A stretch of DNA of 39,352 nucleotides from Candidatus Saccharimonadota bacterium (GCA_028288965.1 JAQGHD010000024.1:1-39352); one strand, 5' to 3'; shown: positions 14,952 to 22,249, counted from the first letter of the stretch. The notes: generated by a model not told the origin, from the letters alone. Program-made: numbers and translations.

Positions 14952-15203
14952 ATGGCCGAGTTCCAATCTGGTCCAGCTTTTGAACTACACATGGCAGCCA
15001 TTGGTGTCGAGACTGCAATTCTGGACGCTACAGACAACTTATACTACGGCCCGTCCGGCTTGGTTTCTGGTGTAGATACCTTACGGGGACACATGTGGCG
15101 CGGAGATACCCTAATACAGCAGTATCCTGAAGTGCCTTTTGCTGAAATATGTGAGGCTCAAAGGATTGGTACGTTCTTTTTAGAACTTAATAAGTTAATT
15201 TAA
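14952..15203 (+). CDS. Small hypothetical protein between rplK and rplA, 83 aa
   Basis: No family recognised. I start at ATG 14952, one base after the rplK stop; a start at 14940 would overlap rplK. Features: a mixed pattern with FELHMAAIGVETAILDATDN, a Tyr/Gly turn (LYYGPSGLVSG) and a helical end (ICEAQRIGTFFLELNKLI). No Shine-Dalgarno site of its own beyond the end of rplK, so coupled translation is likely. It interrupts rplK-rplA, normally adjacent in bacteria. Confidence 0.5.
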   Translation: MAEFQSGPAFELHMAAIGVETAILDATDNLYYGPSGLVSGVDTLRGHMWRGDTLIQQYPEVPFAEICEAQRIGTFFLELNKLI

Positions 15204-15212
15204 TTTGTGGGA

Positions 15213-15227
15213 GGCCGTGACCCGGCC
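15213..15227 (+). promoter_or_regulatory. Short GC hairpin in the rplA leader
   Basis: GGCCG (15213-15217), loop TGACC, CGGCC (15223-15227), 25 bases before the rplA ATG. In other bacteria L1 binds its own mRNA in this region; whether this is such a site cannot be seen from sequence. Confidence 0.3.
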
Positions 15228-15251
15228 ATATGCACCACGAAAGGATCAATA

Positions 15252-16232
15252 ATGGCAGAAGCCAAGAAGAAAGTGACCAAGAAAGTTAAAAAGGAGGTGG
15301 GTGATGGGGCTGATCAAAAAGCTAGTCCTAAAAAGCTTGTTACTGAAGAGCCGGAGCAAGAAGTAGTAGCTTCTACAGAGACACAAAAGTCTGAAAAAGT
15401 TGCCGTTGCCAAGGCTGGCAAGCATAGTGCCAAGGCCCTCAAAGAAGCTGAGGAAAAAGAAGCCAAAGAAGCTCGCAAAGCCAGTGGGGAAACCCAGGCT
15501 GAGGCCAAACCAAAGCCAGCTCAGAAACCAGCTCATTCACGCTTAGAGCGTCAGGGCAAAAAGTTTCGCGAATTGGCCGCTTTGATTGATAAAACTAAGG
15601 ATTACAGTCTGGCGGAGGCCATCGATCTAGCCACCAAGACTAATCCTGCTAAATTTGACGCCACCGCTGAACTACACATTCGTTTGGGCGTTGATCCACG
15701 CCAAGCTGATCAAAATATTCGTAGCACCGTCACCTTACCGGCTGGAACCGGTAAAACTATCCGGGTAGCCGTGTTGGCAGAGGGCGAGCAAGCCTCTGAC
15801 GCAAAAAAAGCCGGTGCCGACCAGGTTGGGGTAGACGAGTTACTGGCTAAAATCGAGAAGGAAACCTTAGACTTTGATATTTTAGTTGCCACACCAGCCC
15901 TGATGGCCAAACTCGGTAAGCATGCTCGCGTGCTCGGACCAAAAGGCTTGATGCCTAACCCAAAGAGCGGCACTGTCACCAACGACACCGCTAAAGCCGT
16001 CCAAGAAGCTAAGGCCGGTCGGGTTGAATTCCGAGTAGACAGCACTGGTATTGTCCACATTGGTTTTGGAAAAGTCAGCTTTGGGGCTGACAAGCTGCAA
16101 CAGAACGCTCGCGCAGTGCTCGACAGCATCAAGGCTGTTAAGCCCGGTTCGCTCAAAGGCGCTTACGTCCAAGCTATCTACGTGACCACCAGCATGGGGC
16201 CCAGTATTCGGGTTGCCGTTAGCGAAGCCTAA
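15252..16232 (+). CDS. rplA: 50S ribosomal protein L1 with long charged N-terminal extension
   Basis: Forms the L1 stalk that helps release deacylated tRNA. The L1 core starts near residue ~100 (GKKFRELAALIDKTKDYSLA) and shows LHIRLGVDPRQADQNIRSTV, then VLGPKGLMPNPKSGTVTND and FRVDSTGIVHIGFGKVSF. The family is usually ~230 residues; this one has 326. The extra ~95 N-terminal residues are low-complexity Lys/Glu/Ala. I start at ATG 15252 with AAAGGA at 15240-15245 rather than at 15207. tmk follows after 15 bases, with its own TATAAT. Confidence 0.94.
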   Translation: MAEAKKKVTKKVKKEVGDGADQKASPKKLVTEEPEQEVVASTETQKSEKVAVAKAGKHSAKALKEAEEKEAKEARKASGETQAEAKPKPAQKPAHSRLERQGKKFRELAALIDKTKDYSLAEAIDLATKTNPAKFDATAELHIRLGVDPRQADQNIRSTVTLPAGTGKTIRVAVLAEGEQASDAKKAGADQVGVDELLAKIEKETLDFDILVATPALMAKLGKHARVLGPKGLMPNPKSGTVTNDTAKAVQEAKAGRVEFRVDSTGIVHIGFGKVSFGADKLQQNARAVLDSIKAVKPGSLKGAYVQAIYVTTSMGPSIRVAVSEA

Positions 16233-16234
16233 GT

Positions 16235-16240
16235 TATAAT
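16235..16240 (+). promoter_or_regulatory. -10 box of the thymidylate kinase-like gene, leaderless type
   Basis: TATAAT ends 7 bases before ATG 16248. TTGCCG (16213-16218) at a 16-base spacer inside rplA is a fair -35. Confidence 0.5.
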
Positions 16241-16247
16241 TGCTGCT

Positions 16248-16898
16248 ATGAGCAAGACCATTGATGGTGGGTTAGTCATAGCCTTTGATGGTCCTGATGG
16301 TATTGGTAAATCTACTCAAGCCGCCTTATATAAAGAGTATTTAACCCAGCAGGGTTACATCGCACACCTTACGGCTATGTCCGGTGGGACGCCAATTGGC
16401 GAAGCTTTGCGGCAAGCGATGCTTTCGGATAATCCCAGGCCAGCTGAGACTGATGTTTATATTTCACTCGCCATGGGTGTGGCTTTGGCCGAAGATCTAG
16501 GGCTGCATAGAGCTCGAGGTGAAATTTGCTTGATTGATCGTAGCCCATTGGCTGTCATTGCTTACAATACCTACGGCAGCCAGTTAGCCAATAAAGAGTG
16601 GGGGATGAACGCCGCGGAACTGCTTTTTAAGCGCCTGGCTGTCGACGCCCTGGTGATGTTTACCGCTAATCCAGCGACCATCAATGAGCGCCGAAACATC
16701 AGAACCGATAAGCCTCTCGATTTTTATGAAAACAAGGGTGATGCCTATCACCAGCGGGTTAACGAAGGCTATGATTTTGGCAAGCAATTTGCCGCCAAAC
16801 AGCTTGGCATTCACGTTCTTGACATAGAAGCTGAGGGGCCTAAACAACAGGTTCATCGCTCGGTTGTGCAAACCCTCCAGCCATATCTCCCTAGCTAA
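16248..16898 (+). CDS. Thymidylate kinase-like protein
   Basis: Deoxynucleoside monophosphate kinase of the thymidylate kinase superfamily. Walker A is AFDGPDGIGKSTQAALYKEY (residues ~12-31). The DR motif is LIDRSPLAVIAYNTYGSQL, and the lid-like region is NERRNIRTDKPLDFYENKGD. 216 residues, as in Tmk. A second Tmk domain is fused to ThyX at 17694. One of the two may phosphorylate a different nucleotide or act in salvage. It begins the dTMP cluster Tmk-like, Dcd-like, Tmk-ThyX-ThyX. Confidence 0.85.
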   Translation: MSKTIDGGLVIAFDGPDGIGKSTQAALYKEYLTQQGYIAHLTAMSGGTPIGEALRQAMLSDNPRPAETDVYISLAMGVALAEDLGLHRARGEICLIDRSPLAVIAYNTYGSQLANKEWGMNAAELLFKRLAVDALVMFTANPATINERRNIRTDKPLDFYENKGDAYHQRVNEGYDFGKQFAAKQLGIHVLDIEAEGPKQQVHRSVVQTLQPYLPS

Positions 16899-16927
16899 AC
16901 CAGTTTGTTGTAATATCTTTTAAATGC

Positions 16928-16957
16928 TTGTGAAACTGCTTTGCGGTTTCGTACAAT
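16928..16957 (+). promoter_or_regulatory. Promoter of the dcd-thyX pair
   Basis: TTGTGA (16928-16933), 18 bases, TACAAT (16952-16957). The short leader carries GAGAGGA (16972-16978), 5 bases before the TTG start at 16984. Confidence 0.5.
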
Positions 16958-16983
16958 AGTGTGGCAGATACGAGAGGATAAAT

Positions 16984-17697
16984 TTGGGAGTATACAGTAA
17001 TCTTCAGATAAGACAGGCTATGGCCAGCGGCCATATTGTTTGCGTGCCGTTCAATCCAGACCATATTGCCCACGCCAGTATGGACGTAACGCTCGGTTAT
17101 TACTTCTATCGCACTGGGCAGGCCAGCAAAGGGTATGTCTATAACCCGTTTGATGAGCGCGATGTAAAGCGCTATTTTGACGAAGTTCATCAAGCAATTC
17201 CGCACCAAGATTGGGCTACTGCCAATGGCGTGCGGCTGCTGGCTGGTATTCCGCCGGAGCACCCAGTGATTCCACTAAAACCTGGCGAGCGCATTCTGGC
17301 TCACACCCACGAATTTTTTGGGATTAAACCGCCTGGTGCTTATGAAATAAAGTCACGTTCCAGCTGGGGCCGAAATGGGATTGCCGTTTGTTTTGACGCT
17401 GGCTGGGTTGATCCTGGCTATATTAATCGGCTAACGCTTGAGATTTACAACTTAAACGAGCATGAGACCGTTCTGCTGCCGGTGGGGGAGCGAATTGCCC
17501 AAGCTGTTTTCCACGAAACGGGCGAAGTAGAAGGAAACTATGGCGAGGGACGCGACGCAGTTCAAAGTGGCAAATACCAGGCTGGCACTGATTTGGACCA
17601 GTTAATCGCCGATTGGACCCCCGATCAAATGCTTCCCAAGGCCTACCGTGACCAGCGAAATTTGCCGGAGCCGATCCAAGGTTTAAAAGCTCGATGA
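16984..17697 (+). CDS. dcd: dCTP deaminase / dUTPase-superfamily protein
   Basis: Makes dUTP (or dUMP if bifunctional) from dCTP, feeding dTMP synthesis. The family signature is YEIKSRSSWGRNGI with Ser/Arg, then GWVDPGYINRLTLEIYNLNE carrying the catalytic Glu, and GERIAQAVFHETGEVEGNYG with a final SGKYQ. 237 residues against ~190 for typical Dcd; the surplus is a ~35-residue C-terminal extension rich in Asp/Pro. The start is TTG 16984, supported by GAGAGGA 5 bases upstream; no ATG is suitably placed. It overlaps the ThyX fusion by 4 bases (ATGA), so both are made together. Confidence 0.85.
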   Translation: MGVYSNLQIRQAMASGHIVCVPFNPDHIAHASMDVTLGYYFYRTGQASKGYVYNPFDERDVKRYFDEVHQAIPHQDWATANGVRLLAGIPPEHPVIPLKPGERILAHTHEFFGIKPPGAYEIKSRSSWGRNGIAVCFDAGWVDPGYINRLTLEIYNLNEHETVLLPVGERIAQAVFHETGEVEGNYGEGRDAVQSGKYQAGTDLDQLIADWTPDQMLPKAYRDQRNLPEPIQGLKAR

Positions 17698-20033
17698 TTA
17701 ATGATACCTCTGCTACTAGTGGCATCTTTTTAGTAGTTGAAGGTACCGATGGCTCAGGTAAGGGCACGCAGTTTGATAAGTTGGCCAAACGGCTGGTGGC
17801 AGAAGGCTACGATGTGGAGACATTTGATTTTCCGCAGTATGACGCTCCTTCCAGTTATTTCGTGAAGGAGTATTTAAACGGCAAATACGGTACCGCCGAG
17901 GAAGTCGGACCGTATACCGGATCGCTATTTTTTGCGCTGGATAGATATCAGGCGGCTGCCAGCATTCGGGCGGCACTTGATCGCGGCGCCGTGGTGCTCG
18001 CTAATCGCTTTACCGGGTCCAACATGGCGCATCAGGGCACAAAGTTTCGTTATCCGGAAGAACGACGTGGCTACTTTATTTGGTTAGATAATTTAGAGTT
18101 TGAGATGCTTAAAATCCCGCGGCCCACTAAGAGCATCGTATTACGGGTGCCAGCCGAAATTGCCCAAGAGCTGGTTGATCAAAAAGCCGAACGCAGCTAT
18201 ACCGATAAAAAGCGTGATTTGCATGAAGCAGACATAGAGCACTTGCGTAAATCCGTAGAAGTTTATGACGAACTGTGCAACTTATTTCCCAAAGATTTTA
18301 TGCGGTTAGACTGCGTGCGCGGTGAAAGGCTCATGGATATAGATACCATTCATCACCTGTTATACGAAACCATTGAACCGCTGCTGCCCACTAAAGCACT
18401 GTCTGCACAAAAATCAGCTGAGACGGCTTCGGATAATCCTTACGTCATCAAAACCAAGACTGGCTATAACGTCACCCAAGCCGGTGAGGACTTTCTACGG
18501 GCTGCTGTCACCAGTATAGATGGGCAAGTATATGCTTTTGGTGACAAGCTTAGCCCAATAACTATAGCCGCTGCCATGGCCCGACTCAGCCGTCGTGGTG
18601 ACGATATGCGTATTACTATTTTGGACGAATTTGCCCATGCGCTTGATAAAGACAAGCAACTGCTGCAGCGAGTCATTACAGCCTTTGGCGACGATTCTGT
18701 TCAGCAACTGGTGGCCCAATACGTAGTCGTAGAAGATGCCTCCAACTTACTGACCAAAAAATTGGAGTGGGGCAGGCTGGCCGCTTACCTTGAACAATCT
18801 ACTCGCTACATTTATTTTGATCAGAAAGATAAGCATGGTGAGTACAAATACTACACGCCGTCTTATCTAGATGACGACACGGCTGCCGCCTACAAAGTCT
18901 GCATGGATAAGATATTTGACTTGTACTCGGACATGGTTAGAAAACTTACGGACTACGTACAGATAAGTTCAAATGTGCCTAAGGCCGAGCAAGATGGCGC
19001 TTGGCGAAGCGCTACCAGGGCCCAAGCTTGCGATGCTATCCGTCCGGTACTGCCTGTAGCCACTAAATCTACCGTTGGCATTTTTGCCTCTGGCCAAGCT
19101 TTAGAAAGCCTTATCATGCACTTACAAAGCGATGAATTACCTGAGGCCGCCCGGGTTGGTCAGCAGCTGCTAGAAGAAGCCCGCAAAGTCATTCCCACGT
19201 TCTTAGAGCGAGCTGATAAGCCCGAGCGTGGCGGTGCCATGATTGCCTACCGCTCTAATACTTACCGGGCGGTTCGCAAGCTGAGCCGAACCCATATTAA
19301 GGAAAGCTACAGTAGTGACTACCGTGAACCTGCCAGACTAATGAGTTTTTGGCCGCGCAACGAGCTCGATTTAGTGCCCGACTTACTTTATGAACACAGT
19401 AATTTGTCACTCAGTGAGCTGCAAGCCCAAGTCCGCAGCTGGACATATGATCAAAAAGCTACTGTTATGGAAACCTATTTTGGCGAACGTTTAAATCGGC
19501 GCCATCGTCCCGGCCGGGCCCTGGAAAAAGCCCACTATAGCTGGGATATTGTCTGTGACTATGGTATCTTTCGGGATTTACAGCGGCACCGCATAGTAGA
19601 CGATCTGGCCTGGCAGGAACTCACACCACGATTTGGCTATGAGATACCCAAGCTCGTAGAAGAAGCTGGGCTGGAAGAGCAATTTGAAAAATGCTTTGAA
19701 CTAAGCCTGGAGCTCTATGACAGGCTACAGGCCGCCGGCTACCAGCTAGAAGCTCAATACGCCACGCTTCTTGGCCACAAAATGCGTTGGAAAGTAACTT
19801 ACAATGCCCGTGAAGCTTTTCATTTGCACGAACTGCGGACTTCGCCACAGGGTCACCCGGGCTATAGGAAATTAGTTCTGTATATGCACGAAAAGCTCGC
19901 CGAGGTCCATCCGCTGCTGGCTAGTGGTATGAAGTTTGTCAATCAAGACGAGAGCCCGGAACTTACCCGTCTGGCCGCCGAGCGTTATACCCAGTTTAAG
20001 CTTGGGCAGCTACAAACCCCGTCTATTGACTAA
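17694..20033 (+). CDS. Tmk-ThyX-ThyX fusion: thymidylate kinase plus tandem flavin-dependent thymidylate synthase domains
   Basis: One chain appears to make dTMP from dUMP and phosphorylate it to dTDP. Residues ~9-230: thymidylate kinase, Walker A EGTDGSGKGT (16-25), DRY (83-85) and NRFTGSNMAHQ. A linker spans ~231-250. Residues ~250-525: first ThyX-like domain, with EWGRLAAYLEQSTRY (358-372) and GIFASGQALESLIMHLQSDE (462-481). Residues ~526-779: second ThyX-like domain, with RHRIVDDLAWQELTPRFGY (631-649) and HLHELRTSPQGHPGYRKL (710-727). The ThyX motif RHRxxSxNExSxRY is split: the first copy keeps EQSTRY but has WGR instead of RHR, and the second keeps RHR but has lost the Ser and the final RY. 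779 residues; single ThyX proteins have ~220-250. Confidence 0.85.
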   Translation: MINDTSATSGIFLVVEGTDGSGKGTQFDKLAKRLVAEGYDVETFDFPQYDAPSSYFVKEYLNGKYGTAEEVGPYTGSLFFALDRYQAAASIRAALDRGAVVLANRFTGSNMAHQGTKFRYPEERRGYFIWLDNLEFEMLKIPRPTKSIVLRVPAEIAQELVDQKAERSYTDKKRDLHEADIEHLRKSVEVYDELCNLFPKDFMRLDCVRGERLMDIDTIHHLLYETIEPLLPTKALSAQKSAETASDNPYVIKTKTGYNVTQAGEDFLRAAVTSIDGQVYAFGDKLSPITIAAAMARLSRRGDDMRITILDEFAHALDKDKQLLQRVITAFGDDSVQQLVAQYVVVEDASNLLTKKLEWGRLAAYLEQSTRYIYFDQKDKHGEYKYYTPSYLDDDTAAAYKVCMDKIFDLYSDMVRKLTDYVQISSNVPKAEQDGAWRSATRAQACDAIRPVLPVATKSTVGIFASGQALESLIMHLQSDELPEAARVGQQLLEEARKVIPTFLERADKPERGGAMIAYRSNTYRAVRKLSRTHIKESYSSDYREPARLMSFWPRNELDLVPDLLYEHSNLSLSELQAQVRSWTYDQKATVMETYFGERLNRRHRPGRALEKAHYSWDIVCDYGIFRDLQRHRIVDDLAWQELTPRFGYEIPKLVEEAGLEEQFEKCFELSLELYDRLQAAGYQLEAQYATLLGHKMRWKVTYNAREAFHLHELRTSPQGHPGYRKLVLYMHEKLAEVHPLLASGMKFVNQDESPELTRLAAERYTQFKLGQLQTPSID

Positions 20034-20247
20034 GGCTTGGTTCATCCTCGGCTATGGCCGTCTCATTCGGATGTTCACCCATAAGTGATTGTATTACTTC
20101 TCGGTCAAGTTCTAATAGGGCTGAACCGGTTAACTTACCGGCACTCCGAGCTACTCCTCTTACGTGCGCCAGTTCGATGTGAAGGCGTGTTGTCCTGTCA
20201 GCGTCCGGGCTTGGTACCGGCATTCCCAAATATTGATCTAAGCTCAT
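20023..20247 (-). CDS. Small hypothetical protein, 74 aa
   Basis: No family recognised. Soluble, with a helical centre (RTTRLHIELAHVRGVARSAG, then GSALLELDREVIQSLMGEHP) and an acidic C-terminus. The start is uncertain: ATG 20247 (MSLDQYLGMP) or ATG 20283, 12 residues longer with AAGAG upstream. The frame extends much further 5' but that part looks non-coding and overlaps a folded region. The 3' end overlaps the thyX stop by 11 bases, convergent. Confidence 0.4.
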   Translation of the reverse strand: MSLDQYLGMPVPSPDADRTTRLHIELAHVRGVARSAGKLTGSALLELDREVIQSLMGEHPNETAIAEDEPSLSQ

Positions 20248-20330
20248 ATAATTCTCTGTTTCTCTCTTGCCAGAAATAATCATACTCTTATTAATTTCTA
20301 ACACAAGAACTTTTAATTGTAGTAGGAGGA

Positions 20331-20471
20331 ACAGGGTCGGTGATGTGGGGGTGGGGGTCTTGGGAAGTTGATCGCGGGTAGGCGATAACACGTCCAAGAC
20401 GGCGGGGGTTTTCACACCCTTGTTCGAAGTTCGGGATCTTCCGATCTTCCAGCCCTGTACCGTGCGTACAG
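20331..20471. other. Structured non-coding region between two small minus-strand ORFs
   Basis: ACAGGG (20331-20336) can pair with CCCTGT (20453-20458). Inside, GTCTTGG (20357-20363) pairs with CCAAGAC (20394-20400) around a nested hairpin ATCGC/GCGAT (20371-20386). CTGTAC/GTACAG (20455-20471) is an alternative to the outer pairing. GATCTTCC is repeated in tandem at 20435-20450. The 287-base gap 20248-20534 holds no gene I can support. The base pairing suggests an RNA or a leader, and the strand is not decided. Confidence 0.4.
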
Positions 20472-20534
20472 CCCCATGCCCTCTGGCCAAGCTCTATGTC
20501 TCAACGATGCACCGTAATGAGTTTGTTCTCCGAT

Positions 20535-20729
20535 TTAAGCACTCGCCAATACTATGGCAACATGCTTCATACGAAGTCGGCCCACGAGATCACGCAGTTG
20601 GCTGGCTTCACTATCAGAGACAAACTGACGGTGTGCTTCAATCTCACTTAGCCAAGCTCGAGCTGATGACAGCTCATTGTTGGCCAGTGCCTCGGCGGCC
20701 TCTTCCATCATGTCGGTTATGGACATCAT
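20535..20729 (-). CDS. Small hypothetical protein, 64 aa
   Basis: No family recognised. The start ATGATG at 20729 is preceded by GGAGG (20743-20739) with 9 bases of spacing, good evidence for a real start. The product is a helical, acidic protein (MMEEAAEALANNELSSARAW, LSEIEAHRQFVSDSEASQLR) that looks like a helical hairpin or TPR-like pair. It is preceded on its strand by a chain of perfect hairpins (20759-20899). A longer frame exists upstream, but it runs through those hairpins and lacks a start signal. Confidence 0.5.
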   Translation of the reverse strand: MMSITDMMEEAAEALANNELSSARAWLSEIEAHRQFVSDSEASQLRDLVGRLRMKHVAIVLASA

Positions 20730-20758
20730 GGCGCTGTTCCTCCAAATTGTGAATGCTA

Positions 20759-20899
20759 CTGTGCGGTTGCACAGAAGCGACTTCCTGGTCTCTCTAATGA
20801 GAGTCGGGATGGGGAGAGATTCTCCCAGCCAAACAGTTTCATGACTACTTGGCTGGATTAACCTCAACAAAAAACGGACTCCGGTTGGTTGGAGTCCGT
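20759..20899 (-). promoter_or_regulatory. Chain of five perfect hairpins upstream of the 64-aa gene
   Basis: In plus-strand coordinates: CTGTGC/GCACAG (20759-20774, loop GGTT); CTCTC/GAGAG (20790-20803); GGGAGA/TCTCCC (20812-20826); CCAGCCAA/TTGGCTGG (20825-20856); ACGGACTCC/GGAGTCCGT (20874-20899). The third and fourth share two bases and so compete. On the minus strand they lie between a lone TATAAT (20928-20923) and the Shine-Dalgarno site, with the terminator first. This is laid out like an attenuated, structured leader. Confidence 0.5.
20869..20899 (-). terminator. Intrinsic terminator, minus strand
   Basis: On the minus strand ACGGACTCC, loop AACCAACC, GGAGTCCGT, then a run of T. Nine perfect pairs. 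On the plus strand no T run follows. No gene ends here on the minus strand, so it acts on a short leader or small RNA starting near 20916. Confidence 0.6.
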
Positions 20900-21080
20900 G
20901 TTGTTTGCTTTGATTTTTAGATATTATACGTGCACGTCTCCAACCATTATTGCGCCATAAGGAGCACCAAGCCATTGTAGCGGCAGGTGGTCTCATGGGT
21001 AGTAATTGTTGGACGTTGCATCACGGCTATTGAATGTACTCTCGTGCTTTTATGATGTCAATAGTGCGCGCCAGCCGTGC
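20900..21080. other. Intergenic, little seen
   Basis: Contains the minus-strand TATAAT at 20928-20923 without a -35 match, and the palindrome ACGTGCACGT at 20928-20937. I see no supported gene between 20730 and the rplJ promoter apart from the elements listed separately. Confidence 0.4.
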
Positions 21081-21109
21081 TTGACAAAAACAGAGGTAAA
21101 AGTTAAAAT
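21081..21109 (+). promoter_or_regulatory. Promoter of rplJ-rplL
   Basis: TTGACA (21081-21086), exactly 17 bases, TAAAAT (21104-21109). Transcription would start near 21116, leaving a leader of ~183 nt. Confidence 0.8.
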
Positions 21110-21116
21110 AACAGCT

Positions 21117-21298
21117 ATCGTTACCAAAGACAGCGACGGCCATCAAAAGCTTAATTATGTCGCCTAGGTAAAAGCAATGCATACGCATCTCTTTATAAGT
21201 CTTTGGTTTTACGCCAAAGGCTTTTAATTTGGGTAACGATTAAATCAGTGCTGGTGCCCAGCATAGGTCGACTGGTTTTAAAGAAAAGAGGTAATTAT
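21117..21298 (+). promoter_or_regulatory. L10-type leader with attenuator
   Basis: ATCGTTACC (21117-21125) pairs perfectly with GGTAACGAT (21232-21240), closing a domain right after the transcription start. CCAAAGAC (21124-21131) can pair with GTCTTTGG (21199-21206). The same CTTTGG can instead pair with CCAAAG (21214-21219), forming a hairpin followed by a T-rich stretch. GCGAC/GTCGC (21133-21163) adds an inner stem. In other bacteria the L10(L12)4 complex binds such leaders; here the match is by architecture and position. AAGAGG before the ATG is the ribosome site. Confidence 0.6.
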
Positions 21299-21826
21299 AT
21301 GGCCCTAACCAAAGCCAAAAAAGAAGAATTAGTTAAAGATTTAAGCAAGCTACTTAGTAGCGCCAAATTAACGGTCGTTGCCAGTTACCCTGGGACCACC
21401 GTTAAGGCTATGCAAGATTTGCGTCGCCAAGCTCGAGATAACGGCACCGTGCTAAAGGTTGCCAAAAACCGCTTAGTCAAAAAAGCCTTGGAATCGACAG
21501 ATTTGAAAGACGTTGATACCACCGCCTTGACCGGACAACTCCTTTACGCCTTTAACAGCGAGGATGAGGTTGCACCGGCTCAAGTACTGGCCAAGTTTGC
21601 TAAGACTCAGCCGAGCCTGGTATTTGTGGGTGCGCTCACAGCAGAAGGCACATTTATTGGTGCTGACGATGTTAAGGCGCTGGCCGCCTTGCCCAGCAAG
21701 GGTCAACTACGGGCTCAACTGGTCGGCACGATTGGTGCCCCGTTGAGTGGTTTTGTAAACGTTATGTCCGGGAATATTCGCGGCGTGTTAAATGTTCTGA
21801 GCGCCCGTGCTGAAACAATTCAATAA
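21299..21826 (+). CDS. rplJ: 50S ribosomal protein L10
   Basis: Base of the L7/L12 stalk. The N-terminal domain has KKEELVKDLSKLLSSAKLTV and the conserved KVAKNRLVKKAL; the core ends with LPSKGQLRAQLVGTIGAPLS, and the C-terminal helix binds L7/L12 dimers. 175 residues. The start is ATG 21299, with AAAGAGG upstream and the usual MALTKAKKEE opening. The frame upstream to 21203 is leader. rplL follows after 15 bases. Confidence 0.95.
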   Translation: MALTKAKKEELVKDLSKLLSSAKLTVVASYPGTTVKAMQDLRRQARDNGTVLKVAKNRLVKKALESTDLKDVDTTALTGQLLYAFNSEDEVAPAQVLAKFAKTQPSLVFVGALTAEGTFIGADDVKALAALPSKGQLRAQLVGTIGAPLSGFVNVMSGNIRGVLNVLSARAETIQ

Positions 21827-21841
21827 TATTAGGAGAAAATT

Positions 21842-22249
21842 ATGGCAGATGAAGATAAGAAAGTAGAGACTCCCAAAGAGTTTGAGAAATTAGTAGCCGA
21901 GCTAGACAAAATGTCAGCGCTCGAAATTAGTAAGTTTGTTAAGTTCTTAGAAGAGTACTGGGGCGTGAGCGCTGCTGCTCCGGCCGCAGCTGTAGCGGCT
22001 GCACCTGCTGGTGATGAAGCTCCAGCCGAAGCTGAAAAAGCTGAGTACGATGTAGTCCTCAAAGACGCTGGCGCTCAAAAAGTAGCTGTTATTAAGGCCG
22101 TAAAGGACCTGACTGGTCTGGGTCTTGGTGAAGCTAAAGCTGTTGTAGACGGTGCCCCAAAGACCGTTCTAGAAAAGGCTAAGAAAGAAGACGCCGAAGC
22201 CGCCAAGAAAACGCTTGAAGAAGCTGGCGCAACTGTCGAGCTTAGTTAA
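21842..22249 (+). CDS. rplL: 50S ribosomal protein L7/L12
   Basis: Mobile stalk protein that recruits translational GTPases. N-terminal dimerisation helices ([20 protein letters not shown]), an Ala/Pro-rich hinge (~residues 40-62), and the C-terminal domain [20 protein letters not shown] with [20 protein letters not shown]. 135 residues, with a hinge slightly longer than in E. coli. AGGAG precedes the start. Confidence 0.97.
   Translation: MADEDKKVETPKEFEKLVAELDKMSALEISKFVKFLEEYWGVSAAAPAAAVAAAPAGDEAPAEAEKAEYDVVLKDAGAQKVAVIKAVKDLTGLGLGEAKAVVDGAPKTVLEKAKKEDAEAAKKTLEEAGATVELS

Noticed and set aside
20435-20450. Sequencing-adapter remnant (GATCTTCCGATCTTCC resembles an adapter end)
   Set aside because: Only a partial match; the flanking bases are not adapter, and the tandem 8-mer explains the similarity.
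20420-20752. 110-aa plus-strand ORF
   Set aside because: Low-complexity Trp/Arg-rich shadow of the minus-strand ORF and folded gap; no ribosome site.
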